DNA of 64,000 nucleotides, taken from assembly GCA_007922225.1 (NCBI GenBank), contig ML679973.1, positions 1,678,033-1,742,032 of the forward strand, read 5' to 3'. The stretch is from Emydura subglobosa (Eukaryota > Chordata > Testudines > Chelidae). The notes beneath the pieces were generated by a model. It ran no database searches. It worked only from the letters and a program-made list of their open reading frames with translations, and was not told the DNA's origin. Below are positions 45,313 through 55,400 of this stretch, one piece after another (within the stretch, counting starts at the first letter, position 1; each line of letters begins with the position of its first letter). The position numbers were made by a program, and so were the translations under genes.

Positions 45313-45990
45313 TGTGACAGGGCGTATCTGGCCCTCCATGGCCCCCTGCCGGAGGCCCTCCTACACCCCCCACCCCTGTACTGACTAAAGAGGCCTCATG
45401 GAAGCAGCCAATCAGAGTACAGCAGGCTCAGATAAAAGGAACTACAGGGCCCTGGCAGGTCAGTTTCTGGCTGGGGTCAGAGGGGTGGTGAGGGGGGCTC
45501 TGCTCTGGGCAATGGAGCTTGATAGGCTGCATTTGCTGACCCTGGGAGTGAGGATTGTTGAGAGCTCTAACCCTAAGGTAATGGAAGGAGGTAAGGAGAC
45601 CAAGTGGGAAGAGGTCCAGGGAATATAGCAGTAATTAGTTAAAGGAGCAGTGTATGGCTGCTGTTTATAGGGTGGGCCTGAGTTCTCTCACTAGCAAAGT
45701 GGTCTAAGTCCCAAGAAGGGGACAAGTCTCCTTTACAAGCCTGAGTGAAAGGCTGGTTTTAAATGGCCCAGTGACAGGGCTGAAAACCTAGGTGAGGGCA
45801 GACAGTTTGTTGAACTCTTTGCTACCCTGGAAGGAGTTCATTTGTGACTGTGTAACTTGGCCAGAAGGCTGAGCCACTCAGGATGTACGTAGCTAGGTTG
45901 GCCTGCTACAGGGGTACTAGGAGCAGAAAGAAGACTACAGGACTACACCCAGCTGCTAGAAGGCACTCAAGAGGTGAGCATTCCCTGTCA
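45313..45990 (+). mobile_element. Solo LTR-like repeat, sense
   Basis: It starts TGTGACAGGGCG and ends near CCCTGTCA. At about 45407-45450 it carries CAGCCAATCAGAG (CCAAT box) and CAGATAAAAGGAAC (TATA-like) at promoter spacing, then GGGCCCTGGCAGGTCAG as a possible start region. A clean target-site duplication was not identified. Confidence 0.55.
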
Positions 45991-46094
45991 CCACTTCTTT
46001 CCAACTTTTCTTCTGGTCCTCAGCCTTGGCTCTTCCCTGCATCTGCTTCCTCTGTTCCTTCTCCTGTACTGACAAGCTGGCATGTAAAATTAAA

Positions 46095-47788
46095 AAGGTT
46101 GCAGAGGAGTTTTTAAACTAAGGGCTGGGGGAAAGCCGATGGGTGCAGAGGGGAACACAGTTCGGACAGAAGCATCCCTTATGTGAGAATTTATTAAAGG
46201 GCATACTCTATAAATATCCTTGTAAAAAGGAGAGGATGGAAGTTGATAAAATACAGCTAAGAACTGAAGAGAAACAGTCCAATGAAACAAAGTCCCATTC
46301 AATGATATCACATGAAGGCAGACAACTAAACTCTGTCCAATTTTATAAGTGCTTATATTCAAATTCAAGTCTAAAGACTAAGATGGCTGACCTTGTGTGC
46401 CTGTTTTTAAATGAGGATATTGATACAGTTCCATGCCTGAGTATAGCATAGAATCATAGAATGTTAGGGTTGGAAGGGACCTCAGGAGGTATCTAGTCCA
46501 ACCCCCTGTCAAACAAAGCAGGACCAATCCCAACTAAATCATCCCAGCCAGAGCTTTCTCAAGCCGGGCCTCAAAAACTTCCAAGGATGGCAATTCCACC
46601 ATCGCTCTAGGTAACCTATTCCAGCGCTTCACCACCCTCCTAGTGAAAAAGTTTTTCCTAATATCCCACCTAGACCTCCCCCACTGCAACTTCAGACCAT
46701 TGCTCCTTGTTCTGTCATCTGCCACCACTGAGAACAGCCTAGCTCCATCCTCATTAGAACCCCAGGAATAGGAAATATACTACAGTAGGAATATACTACA
46801 GATCTCCTAACCAGGATGGTGAGAGTGATTATGAAATGCTCAGGGAGATTAGAGACTACAAAACCAGAAAACCCAATAATAATGAGGGATTTCAATTATC
46901 CCCTTCTTTATTAGGAACATGTCACCTCAAAATGGGATGTAGAGTGAAAATTTCTAGATACAATTAAGGACAGCTTCTTGGAACAGCTAGTCCTGGAACC
47001 TACAAGGGGAGAGGCAATTCTTGATTTAGTCATAAGTGATACACAGTATCTGGTCCGAGAGGTGAATGTAGCTAAACTGCTCAGTAATAGTGACCATAAT
47101 ATAATTAAATTTAACATCCTTATAGAGGGAAAATACCAAACAAACCCACCACAGTTGCATTTCACTTCAAAAAGGGAACCTACACAAAAATGAGGAAGCG
47201 AGTTAAACAGAAATTAAAAAGAACTGTCAAAAGAGTGAAATGCCTGCAGGCTGCATGGAAACATTTTAAAAGCACCATAAGAGATGCTCGGACTATATGT
47301 GTACCCCAAATAGAAAAAAAAAAAACTGGAAGAGGACCAAAAAATGCCACTATGACTACACAACAGAATAAAAGAGGCAGTTAGAGACAAAAAGACATCT
47401 TCTAAAAATTGGAAGTAAAATCCTACTGAAGAAAATAGAAAGGAACATAAATGCTGACAAGAGAAGTGTAAAGGTATAATTAAGCAAGCCAAAAAAGAAT
47501 TTGAAAAACAGCTAGCAAAAGACTCAAAAATAAACAGCAAAAATCTTAAGTACATCAGCCAAACAATCAGTGCGGCCACTGGACGATTGAGGTGCAAAGG
47601 AGCATTCAAGAAAGGCAAGGCTGTTGTGGAGAAGCTACATTAATTCTTTGCATTGGTCTTTACTGCAGAAGATGTGAGGGAGATTCCCATATCTGAGCCA
47701 TTCTTTTCAAGTGACATAGCTAAAGAACTGTCCCTGATTGAGGTGTCAGTAGAGGAGGTTTTGGAACATATGGGTAAATTAAACAGTA
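46095..47788 (+). mobile_element. CR1 LINE with endonuclease remnant, interrupted
   Basis: From about 46150 (CAGTTCGGACAGAAGCATCC) the copy runs through the start of ORF2 (AAGACTAAGATGGCTGACC at 46373). About 250 bases of the endonuclease N-terminus are missing next to a nested CR1 at 46449-46757. It continues with a 46978-47193 frame reading LVLEPTRGEAILDLVISDTQ and NSDHNIIKFN. The SDH triplet is part of the AP-endonuclease active site. The copy then follows the linker to AGGAGGTTTTGGAACATATG and ends near 47788, before RT. Confidence 0.93.
46449..46757 (-). mobile_element. CR1 3' end nested in another CR1
   Basis: The edge reads CATAGAATCATAGAATGTTA then GGTTGGAAGGGACCTCAGGA, a CR1 3' end seen antisense. 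The minus-strand frame 46728-46534 codes a clean C-terminal tail (KNFFTRRVVKRWNRLPRAMV). The outer CR1 resumes at about 46770 (GGAAATATACTACAGTAGG). Low decay suggests it is one of the youngest insertions here. Confidence 0.95.
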
Positions 47789-47789
47789 C

Positions 47790-48582
47790 CTTTTACACTC
47801 TGGCATCACTCCACTCAGGCTGCTCTCACTAAAGTCACTAGTGACTTCTTCCTAGCTTCCTCGTCTGTTCCTTCTACACCTTTTCCTTGAGAGAGCTCAT
47901 TCACTTGCATCACTTCAGTCACCTTCCCAACACTAATGACTGCTTCTCTCTGCCCTTCCTGATACCCCGCTGGCTGGCTTCCAACTTAACAAAATACTGC
48001 CAACAAATTCATCTTCTTCACCTGACACTCTGACCGCATTATACCCCCTTCTGAGTCCCTTCACTAGCTCACATCTCCTTCTGCATCAACATCAGACTCC
48101 TTGGCCTCATTATCAAGGATCTGACCCTGCCTACAAGTTATCGCTGGTCACCATCACTCTCTCGATTGGACTATGCAACCTAACCATTCTTCCTTTTTCA
48201 TGTTACTTTTGTACCCTTCTCCAGTAAGTGCCTCTGCACAATTTTTCTCATGTTGCCCAGTGTCTGGAATGTCATCCCTAGTTCTGTGTAATATGCAATC
48301 TCCCTGTCTTCCTGCAAATCTCTCCTCTCCTCCTTTTCCCACAACCCTTCAAACAATGATTCTCTAATTCCCTATTAAGTAATTATTCAAAAACATAATC
48401 AAGGAACTAACCTGCTGTGCCTGATACCATTGAAGCAGACACACAATGACATCTCTATATTCCTTCCCTCCTCCCTCCTTTTTCCTCCTTGCTTGTTATT
48501 TGCTTCCATCCCACAGTCCTTTTTCTGTATGTTGTCCATTTAGATTGTAAGCACTTTGGGGCAGGTATCTGTTTTACCCTGT
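47790..48582 (+). mobile_element. L3/L2-like LINE 3' end
   Basis: Near 48255-48350 a broken frame gives VWNVIPSSV then AISLSSCKSLLSSFS, the C-terminal 'WNALP...LSSFKSLLKTFLF' block. It ends with TTTAGATTGTAAGCACTTTG GGGCAGG, the characteristic end of old L2/L3-type LINEs. The upstream half is diverged. It joins the CR1 directly. Confidence 0.7.
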
Positions 48583-48590
48583 CTCTAAAG

Positions 48591-48933
48591 TAGAGGTCCC
48601 CAAACTGTGGGGTGCGTCCCCTAGAAGGGCATGGAGGAACGTTGGGTGGGGTGCGTTAGGGTCCGTGCTAGGCCCCACAGGGGACATGGAGGGAACACCA
48701 CCCGACTCTGCTCTGCCCGGAGCTCTGATCTGGTCCTGCCCCTTCCAGCCGCTTGGCTCCCAGCCTGGCCACTCAACTCCTGGCCTGGCCTGGCACCCTC
48801 CACCACAGCCCCCTCAGCCACTGCGGCTGTCCCGGCCTCCCACTTTCAGCTTCAGCCCCTGCTCCCAGCCCCATCTGGGTGGGCATGGACAGGGGTAAGG
48901 GGGAGCGTGATGTAAAAAGTTTGGGGACCACTG
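48591..48933. mobile_element. Non-autonomous hAT transposon with target-site duplication
   Basis: The ends TAGAGGTCCCCAAAC and GTTTGGGGACCACTG are inverted repeats. They are flanked by CTCTAAAG (48583-48590) and CTCTAAAA (48934-48941), an eight-base duplication with one mismatch, as hAT transposases produce. The GC-rich interior (343 bp in all) has overlapping frames up to 94 codons but no transposase motif. It lies at the end of the L3-like LINE. Confidence 0.9.
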
Positions 48934-48941
48934 CTCTAAAA

Positions 48942-49479
48942 TATCTATTATAGATTGGTTATCATACAAATAACAAGAAATAGTAGATCAGGATGTGTCT
49001 TCACTCTCAACCTTTTCTGTTATTTCAGTCAACAGCAATGGCATCAACATTTATCTGCATGTGTCCAAGGGTAAGCTGCCCTACAGCACACGGGGAGCAA
49101 GCCAGGGGCTGCTCCACAAAACACAGGGGATGAGCATACTTACCTACAGTGGGAAATTAAATGGCTTAAGATTTTCCTCCTGCTATCTGTCTAAATCCCT
49201 TCTCCCTGCTTCCTACACACACTACATACACCCTGGTTAAATGAATGACTTGTAAATGTTGTGAAGGAGTATTGGGGGTGTTTGCTTGTTTGTTTGACCG
49301 AAGAACAGTCTATTGCTGACATTGAGTCAATTCTCACAACAGAGAGATTGAAGAATTCAAGAGTTGTTTTCTCTTCAGTCTGTCTTGGAAGAACCCACCT
49401 CACTCACTATTCCTCTATTCCAGACTACCTTCATGGCTATGGCTGTTCCAGCCATGTCACTTATGGAACTGACTGCAGT
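48942..49479. other. No feature recognised
   Basis: Nothing assignable before the CR1 tail. Confidence 0.3.
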
Positions 49480-49556
49480 ATCAGAGGCCAGACTAGATGA
49501 GGAGGTCAGACTAGATGATCATGTTAGTCCCTTCTGACCTTAAAGTCTGAGTATCT
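49480..49556 (+). mobile_element. CR1 3' tail
   Basis: GAGGTCAGACTAGATGATCA and CCCTTCTGACCTTAAAGTCT form the last bases of a CR1. GCCAGACTAGATGAGGAGGTCAGACTAGATGA contains the motif CAGACTAGATGA twice, a local duplication. Confidence 0.88.
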
Positions 49557-50475
49557 ATGCCGAATTCCCAAAGATTTTTGAAAGAAGTCCAGCGGGCCTG
49601 AGAAACCTCCCAAAAGCCTGAATCTCATGCCACAAGTGTGAGGTTAGACTGGTGAGAGTGTTAGATAGTGGCCTGCAGCAGATAACCAGCCTTGCAAGAT
49701 GCAAGGGTGAAGCAATGATCTCACTGAGACCAAAGGCAAGAGAGCAGGATAGAAGGTCCAGTAGTGACCTCTCAGAGGCCTGGGACAGGAGAGCAGTCAT
49801 TGAGGATGGTGGGGTGATTCATAACTAATATAATGCTGCAGCACACAGATGGTTATCAGATCTTAGAATCAGGGCTCCATGTTTCCCACAATTCTATAAC
49901 TCTGAAATTCACTTCCTGCAAATCATGCTCCAGAATCTGAGCTTTCACTTCTAGCCATTATAGCTGCAGAGAATGTGAACAAAGAGCAAATAAATTTTTG
50001 CCTGAGTCTACAGAGAGCCAAAAACAATACATCTGAGAGATGTGAACTGCTCCATTCATCTCAATTAGGGCCTCATGGACTCCACACCTCTGCAGATACG
50101 GGATTCCCCCACAAGAATATAGTTAAATTCAGCATTTTTACCATTTAGCTGCAGCCAAGCTCCTGACATTTTTTATTTCAGTCAGCTTGCAGAGTGGGAG
50201 ATGGGGAAGCCGGAAGTATAAGCTGGTGAGCTAGGCAGCCTGGAGAACAGTATAGCAGCCAAGACCCAGGATGATGCACTTCTGAAGCCAGGTACAAGTT
50301 CCCTCCTTCCCTGCCACATGAGGTGAAGAAAGCCCTGAGCTGAGCTGCTTGGACTACCTTGCTGGATTTGAGGCCCTAGGACTGGATCTGGGTTGCCTGG
50401 AGAGCATTGTGAAAGGAACCTGTCTTGAAATAATTATTGTTGAAAACAGTCATCAATGAAATGTTACATCTATGA
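49557..50475. other. No feature recognised
   Basis: 50160-50470 has the look of an LTR or other retroelement leader but lacks clear ends. Confidence 0.3.
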
Positions 50476-50727
50476 GGCCAGGTCTACACTTATCTGAAAA
50501 TTCAGCGTAACTCCCATCGATTTCTTAATTTCCATTGTGCGCGGCGTCTTTAGTGCGCTGCGCCGATGGGAAATGCGTTCCTGTCGACGCAGTGCTACGC
50601 CACTTGAGGGGTGGTTTTCGTGCATTGACTTCCGGATCGATTGAGCGGGTCTTCATTGACCACTCAGTCGATCCGGAAAGATTGATCTGACGGTGGTGAA
50701 TTTGCCGCTGTCAATGTGCACACAGCC
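50476..50727 (+). mobile_element. MITE of the 'gatcgattgagcgggtc' family, sense
   Basis: It starts GCCAGGTCTACACTTATCTG. The inner palindrome CCGGATCGATTGAGCGGGTC faces GACCACTCAGTCGATCCGG near 50630-50678. It is the same family as 10039-10260 and, inverted, 51769-52032. It has many CpG-bearing words unusual in the surrounding DNA. Confidence 0.75.
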
Positions 50728-50934
50728 AGTGTGTTTTCATCTACAGGCCACAGCTGCATGAGTGTGCATGTGGGCAGTAAGGAGACAGGAATAAAGGGTA
50801 TTTCATAGTGATCACATCCATGTTACCACACAATGATATGGCTGTTGCTGAAGTACTTGGTCCTATCGTACCAAGCAGTACACAGGCCCCTGCTTATAGA
50901 AGAATGCCCTATGGAATCCTATGCTCAGATACTT

Positions 50935-51041
50935 AGCTGGTGTAAAGTTTTGTAGTGCCATTGAAGCCAATGAACTACTAATGAACCAACTGAAGTCCAT
51001 GGAGCTACAACAATTTATACCAGCTGAGGATCTGGCCCTCT
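50935..51041. repeat. Short palindromic repeat, 'agctggtgtaaa' family
   Basis: AGCTGGTGTAAA (50935-50946) and TTTATACCAGCT (51014-51025) are inverted with one mismatch. It ends with GAGGATCTGGCCC. Confidence 0.7.
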
Positions 51042-51059
51042 ATATGTACTATTCATTAA

Positions 51060-51165
51060 GCAAATGTCAAGGTTGAAAAATATTCAAAAGTTAAGAAATG
51101 TCCATGCAACTTAATTCAGCCCCCTTTTGTGTACGAATTATGATACAGTCTTAAATTACATGACC
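51060..51165 (+). repeat. Dispersed repeat shared with 16865-17015
   Basis: TCAAAAGTTAAGAAATGTCC and GATACAGTCTTAAATTACAT match the earlier copy in order and spacing. Confidence 0.6.
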
Positions 51166-51169
51166 AAAC

Positions 51170-51757
51170 GTGATGCTTTCTTGGGGGTCAAGAAGTGTAA
51201 ATCACTTTGTTAACCCTCTGTCTTAGTGAGAGAGAGATTTGCTGCTGCTAACCTGTGTGACTGCACCCTGATGCTCCAGTCTCTGAGACAGCCCAACAAA
51301 CTCCTCAGCACTCTGCCACGCCTTGCCTTGCCTTGCAGATAACTCTTGGTGCACCCAGTTCCCGAACCTCCTGGAAGAGCGTTCCTCTGCAGTACCCTGC
51401 TCCTGTCACTGGACACTCACAGAAATGACCAAGTCTGCTGTCTCCAAAGAGGCAGAAGGTCACACCAGCCTTTTGGCTCAGCAGAGGATGCACACCTCAC
51501 TCTCATGTATCAGCCGTGAGATGAAGTTATAATAAAATAAGTTTATCAAAGCAAGGACATTTAAGTAATACTAAGCAAGAATAAAAAGGACAGAAATGGT
51601 TACCAAAAACTCAAAGGTATAATCAGACTTCCTAGAGACTAAAATTTAACGCAAGACGTTACAATCTTTGTTCAAGGCGGTTTTCTCCCTACAGCCACTT
51701 CTTAGTGTCACCAGCCTGCATGGCTGGGGATGCAGCATTCATAGATATAAAGAGCAG
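51170..51757 (-). mobile_element. Probable LTR part, antisense (left piece)
   Basis: The words CACTCACAGAAATGACCAAG and AATAAAATAAGTTTATCAAA parallel the solo LTR at 37524-38806 (CTCACAGAAATCCCAG, AGTAGGTTTATTTAAG), where they stand near the minus-strand poly(A) site. The piece stops at the MITE. Class assignment is inference. Confidence 0.45.
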
Positions 51758-51768
51758 TGGCCTCTTAG

Positions 51769-52032
51769 GCAAAATCGCCGCCGCCAGATCGATCTTTCAG
51801 GATCGATTGAGTGGTCAGTGAGACCCGCTCAATCGATAAGAAAGTCGACTGAGTAAGTCCACCCCCACAAGTAGCGTAGCACTGAGTCGACGAGAACCGG
51901 CTCAGCACAGTGTGAACAGCGCGCAGAAGGGAAGTTGAGCAGTTGACGTCAGTTACGCAAACTACTCTGCTTAGTTTGCATAACTCCCATCGACTGCTGC
52001 CGAATCGCGCGGTCAGTGTGAACCAGCCCTTA
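51769..52032 (-). mobile_element. MITE of the 'gatcgattgagcgggtc' family, antisense
   Basis: It is the inverted counterpart of 50476-50727: CAGGATCGATTGAGTGGTCA faces GAGACCCGCTCAATCGAT near 51798-51836, and it ends GTGTGAACCAGCCCTTAG. It is inserted in the LTR-like sequence. Confidence 0.75.
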
Positions 52033-52045
52033 GTTCCCTCAGTGA

Positions 52046-52440
52046 CAGGGTGACCATGCCTCTCGTTTTAGCCAGGGTAGAACCTTTTTTCAAGCCCTGC
52101 CCTGGCCATCCCAACTTTTTTGGCAAAACTGGGCATTTGTCCCATTTGTTCTGGCAAACGAGACAAATGCCCAGATTTGCAAAAAAAAGTGGGGTGCGAC
52201 CCCTAGTGGGGTATGAAGGAACTTGTGGGGGGGTAAGCATTTTGGGCTATCTCAGCATGAGCAGGCAGCAGGGATAGCTGGCTGAGGCCAGCCTCAGGTA
52301 GTAGGGAGGGCTGGGGCTGGAGGTGGGGATGTGCAGCTTGGGTGGCAGGGAGGGCTGGGGCTGGCCCCGGCATCGCGCACAGCAGGGAGAACGGGCTCAG
52401 GCGTGTCCTGTTTTCCCTATAGGAAAATATGATCAACCTA
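52046..52440. mobile_element. Non-autonomous hAT transposon with target-site duplication
   Basis: The ends CAGGGTGACCAT and (as complement of the right end) TAGGTTGATCAT are inverted repeats. They are flanked by CTCAGTGA (52038-52045) and CTCATTGA (52441-52448), an eight-base duplication with one mismatch. The interior has no transposase. It lies 13 bases from the MITE. Confidence 0.85.
52129..52174. repeat. Perfect hairpin inside the hAT element, 13-bp arms
   Basis: CTGGGCATTTGTC (52129-52141) and GACAAATGCCCAG (52162-52174) are exact complements. It is probably part of the element's subterminal structure. Confidence 0.9.
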
Positions 52441-52448
52441 CTCATTGA

Positions 52449-52990
52449 TGGATAGAAAAGAGTTTTCTCACCTTCTTCTTATCGTCCAAAAGAATGCATG
52501 CCAAAGTTTACTGAAGTGTATCCCCAGATAAAGTTCTCTTCCGCTGTGGTTTGTGTCCCAGTGAGCTGATGCCTTGCTCAATTCCTCACCCTTCTCTCAA
52601 TTTGCTTTTCCTGTCGACTTGGATGCAAATGTAACTTCCATTGTCTCTGGTTTTAGGCAGACTGGGTACCTCAACATTCCTTTGTTTAGGACAAAGTTGT
52701 TTATTTTAGGAATATATTTCCAGCACACAAACAGAACACTTTACACACCATCTAAACATACTGAACACACTAATATTAATGACCAGTGTGGCACCTGCTT
52801 TCATTTCATACTTTGCATGACACTCTTTATAGATAAATAGTATGGCAGCAAGGTATTAGTGTAGTGAGTGTCAGGCCTGATAGAGTTACAGAACAGGGGA
52901 CCCTCTGCCAGTTGGCATTAAGGGGCTCTAAGGCCACACCTCTGCTCTTACAATGTTGCAGTCAGGTCACTGGCTGATCCAGAGGCGCTG
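52449..52990 (-). mobile_element. LTR-like repeat, antisense (right piece)
   Basis: AGATAAAGTTCTCTTCCGC, GATGCCTTGCTC, CTTCCATTGTCTCTGGTTT and CCTTTGTTTAGGACAAAG parallel 22530-22690 in the LTR at 22202-23098, so the two are related. Together with 51170-51757 it may be one LTR split by two transposons. Confidence 0.5.
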
Positions 52991-53179
52991 GGTCAGAACA
53001 CTTTTTCCGAGACAAGGCATTTGCTACTTTATTTTCTTTCCTCTTAATATGCACAATTTACAAGTCATATTCTTGGAGTGTCATGCTCCATCACAGCAGT
53101 TTGGAACTAGAGCCTTCTGTTCTGTGTAACCAGATTAATGGAGAATGGTAATTAAATCTTGGCGTATGGAGTAAGGAGC

Positions 53180-53960
53180 GGAAAAGGTGCCCCTTAGTCT
53201 ATGAGTTCCAAGTGTTACCTTTTGAGTTAATTAATGTAGGAGCCACTTTTCAGAAGCTCATCAATCAAATGTTAAACAAATTACAAGACTTTGCAAGGGC
53301 TTATATCAATGATTTAGCAACTCTCAGTCAGATCACAAAAAACATTTGTGGATTGTATTAAGAAAACTCAAAGACAGAGGCCTTTCTGTAAAGGCATTCA
53401 AATGTAAAATAGGATCTGCCAAGGTTCCTAAGTTGGGACATGGAGTTGGGAGTGGCCAAATCTTTCCTGATTCCTTGAAAGTGGAACCTATTAATTGGCC
53501 TGAAAAACAGGTCTGGTCTTTCATATGCTTGATTAATTATTACCACAGATTTGTACATGGATTTAGTAATATTGTATCTGTAATCACAAACTTGTGCAAA
53601 AAAGCCAAAACCAAACAAAGTCATGTAGACAAAGGCTTGGCAAGAGGGTTTTGATAAGGTAAAGAAAATCTTGTCTGAAAAGCCTGTTCTCACTAGTCCA
53701 GATTTCAATAAAATATTTAAACTGATTCATCAGACATTGGTTTAGGTACAGTATTAATGTTGTCAGGGAAGAGTAACAAAAAAACATCCTATTGCTTTCT
53801 TTGGTAAAAACTGACACCCATCACACAGAATTACTCTGTAATAGAAAAGGAGTGTTGTGCCGTTGTATGGGCAATCAACCAGTTATACCCCTATCTCTTT
53901 AACAGAAAATTCAAGGTTCTAATTGATGCTCGGACTGCTCCTATCTGGTCCCTTACCCCT
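53180..53960 (+). pseudogene. RT and RNase H remnant of the second Gypsy lineage
   Basis: Broken frames show VYEFQVLPFELINVGATFQK (RT block 4) and ARAYINDLATLSQ, where the active-site YxDD has become YIND. A frame at 53346-53654 has NWPEKQVWSFICLINYYHRF (connection). Near 53830 NYSVIEKECCAVVWAINQLY and YLFNRKFKVLIDAR form the RNase H domain. It resembles the lineage of the gag and integrase pieces at 24.2 and 25.9 kb. The loss of the second catalytic Asp, together with stops, makes it dead. Confidence 0.87.
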
Positions 53961-54207
53961 GCAGGCATGAAAACAGACCTCTTACCACCCAGAGTCTCTC
54001 TTGTTCCAGAGGAGCTCTGACACACATCACCTTACGGCTGTGCCTAGTTTCCCTCACCCAGACCAGCAAAGATGTTCTGCTACCCTGAAGGCATGAAACC
54101 AGATCTTTTACCATCCTGAGTCTTCCTTGCTCCCAGAGAAGTTCGGGACCACAGCTACTCACCTAGCTGTGCCAGGGTCCTACCGCAACTAGCAATCTTT
54201 TCCACTT
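53954..54207 (+). repeat. 127-bp tandem duplication (two copies)
   Basis: TACCCCTGCAGGCATGAAAA begins copy one at 53954 and TACCCTGAAGGCATGAAACC begins copy two at 54081. They align to the end (CCAGACCAGCAAAGATGTTC versus CCGCAACTAGCAATCTTTTC). Divergence is substantial, so it is old. It starts at the edge of the RNase H remnant. Confidence 0.85.
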
Positions 54208-54479
54208 CAGGCTCCACAGTTCTGGACCTCTTGCTATTGCTGCTACCTCTGCTGGATCATCAGGGGAACAATCTGCTTGGTCTCCTGAATGACCTGTAGG
54301 ACCACAGGACTGCCGCTTTATGGCTGGTGGTGTTCACTGAATGAGCAGCTATTCAATATTTCATTTTATCTTCATCATTCTGACTATAGTCACATGCTTT
54401 ATTTACTGCGCACTATTCAATCCCTGTTCTGAAGACAGAATTATTAATTTTCTCCTGGGCTTTTCCATGGCACTCATCA

Positions 54480-54600
54480 CTGGTAGGGTCAAGTGCTTCA
54501 CAAACATCAGTGAATTTATCTTCACAACACCCCTCTGGGATAAAGTGATATGATTATTCCCATTTTACAGATGGAGAAATGAGGCACAGAGATATTGGTG
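54480..54600 (-). repeat. MIR-type SINE fragment
   Basis: CAAGTGCTTCACAAACATCA, CTTCACAACACCCCTCTGGG, CCCATTTTACAGATGGAGAA and ATGAGGCACAGAG follow the antisense 3' half of amniote MIR-type SINEs. Confidence 0.75.
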
Positions 54601-55094
54601 TCAAAAGTACCCACAAATTTTGGGTGCTCAGTTTGAGATGAGGACCAATGAGTCAAATAACTTTATTTGTTCAAAACACAGTTCTCATTGCACAGGCAAC
54701 CTTAACTCTGGCCTTTCCTTGCTCTTGAGTCCTTTACTTTGCAACTCTAATGTTCCTTTATTGTAGGTTTTGTGTGTAGTTTTCTAGGTTTTTAGAAAAA
54801 GCAAACTGAAAAAACAAAAATTCCATCACATGGAATCATATTGATTCCAACATGGTTCATCAGCAGGGTTAGACTCTTTAAATCCACAGCACAGATCCCT
54901 AACCACTTGAGGTAAATGGAGTAACTGCTAGCAGTAGTAGGTTGTAATCCTCTGTGTTAACCAGCACTAGGGGGAGATGAGGCATACTTTGTCAGTGGGC
55001 TTCACAAATATTTGCTGACAACAAAGGAATCTAGAAACTCTGGAATCCTGGATTATATTCCAGGTTCTCAAAGGAGTGGTCTCTAGTAGTGTTA
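54601..55094. other. No feature recognised
   Basis: Nothing assignable. Confidence 0.3.
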
Positions 55095-55400
55095 GAATCT
55101 TCTGCCCCTCTCCCTCACAAGCCTGGCTATTTCTATCCCAGCCCTTCCCCCATGTCCCAGTCCCACTCCGCACTCCAACCCTTCTTGTCCCAGCCCTCCT
55201 GCCAACCCTAGCAACCCTCCCACCAGGTCCATGCCCCAATCCCAATCCTTCAAATTTCCTGACTCCATGTCCCAGTCCCCCACCCTGTCTTGGCTCCTCA
55301 TCCCCAGCCTTCCTCCCTGGCCCCAGCGGGAATTTATCATGGCCGATCAACCCTTTTTGTCCCAGTCTTTCCACTCATGATACCTGTTCCTCAACCCTCT
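55095..55400 (+). repeat. CCCAGTC/CCCAGCC-rich pyrimidine repeat
   Basis: Repeated TCCCAGTCCC, TCCCAGCCC and similar words, as at 17556-18430. The open frames here (163 codons plus strand, 135 minus strand) are by-products of the low-complexity sequence. Confidence 0.55.

Noticed and set aside
47330..47345. A-rich run in CR1 (from 47318) as a retrocopy tail
   Set aside because: It lies inside the CR1 linker coding region and is followed by further CR1 sequence.
48631..48915. 94-codon frame in GC-rich DNA
   Set aside because: It lies entirely inside a hAT element with no transposase motif, and three frames are open at once.
54961..54980. CCAGCACTAGGGGGAGAT as a CTCF site
   Set aside because: Only the middle of the core agrees.
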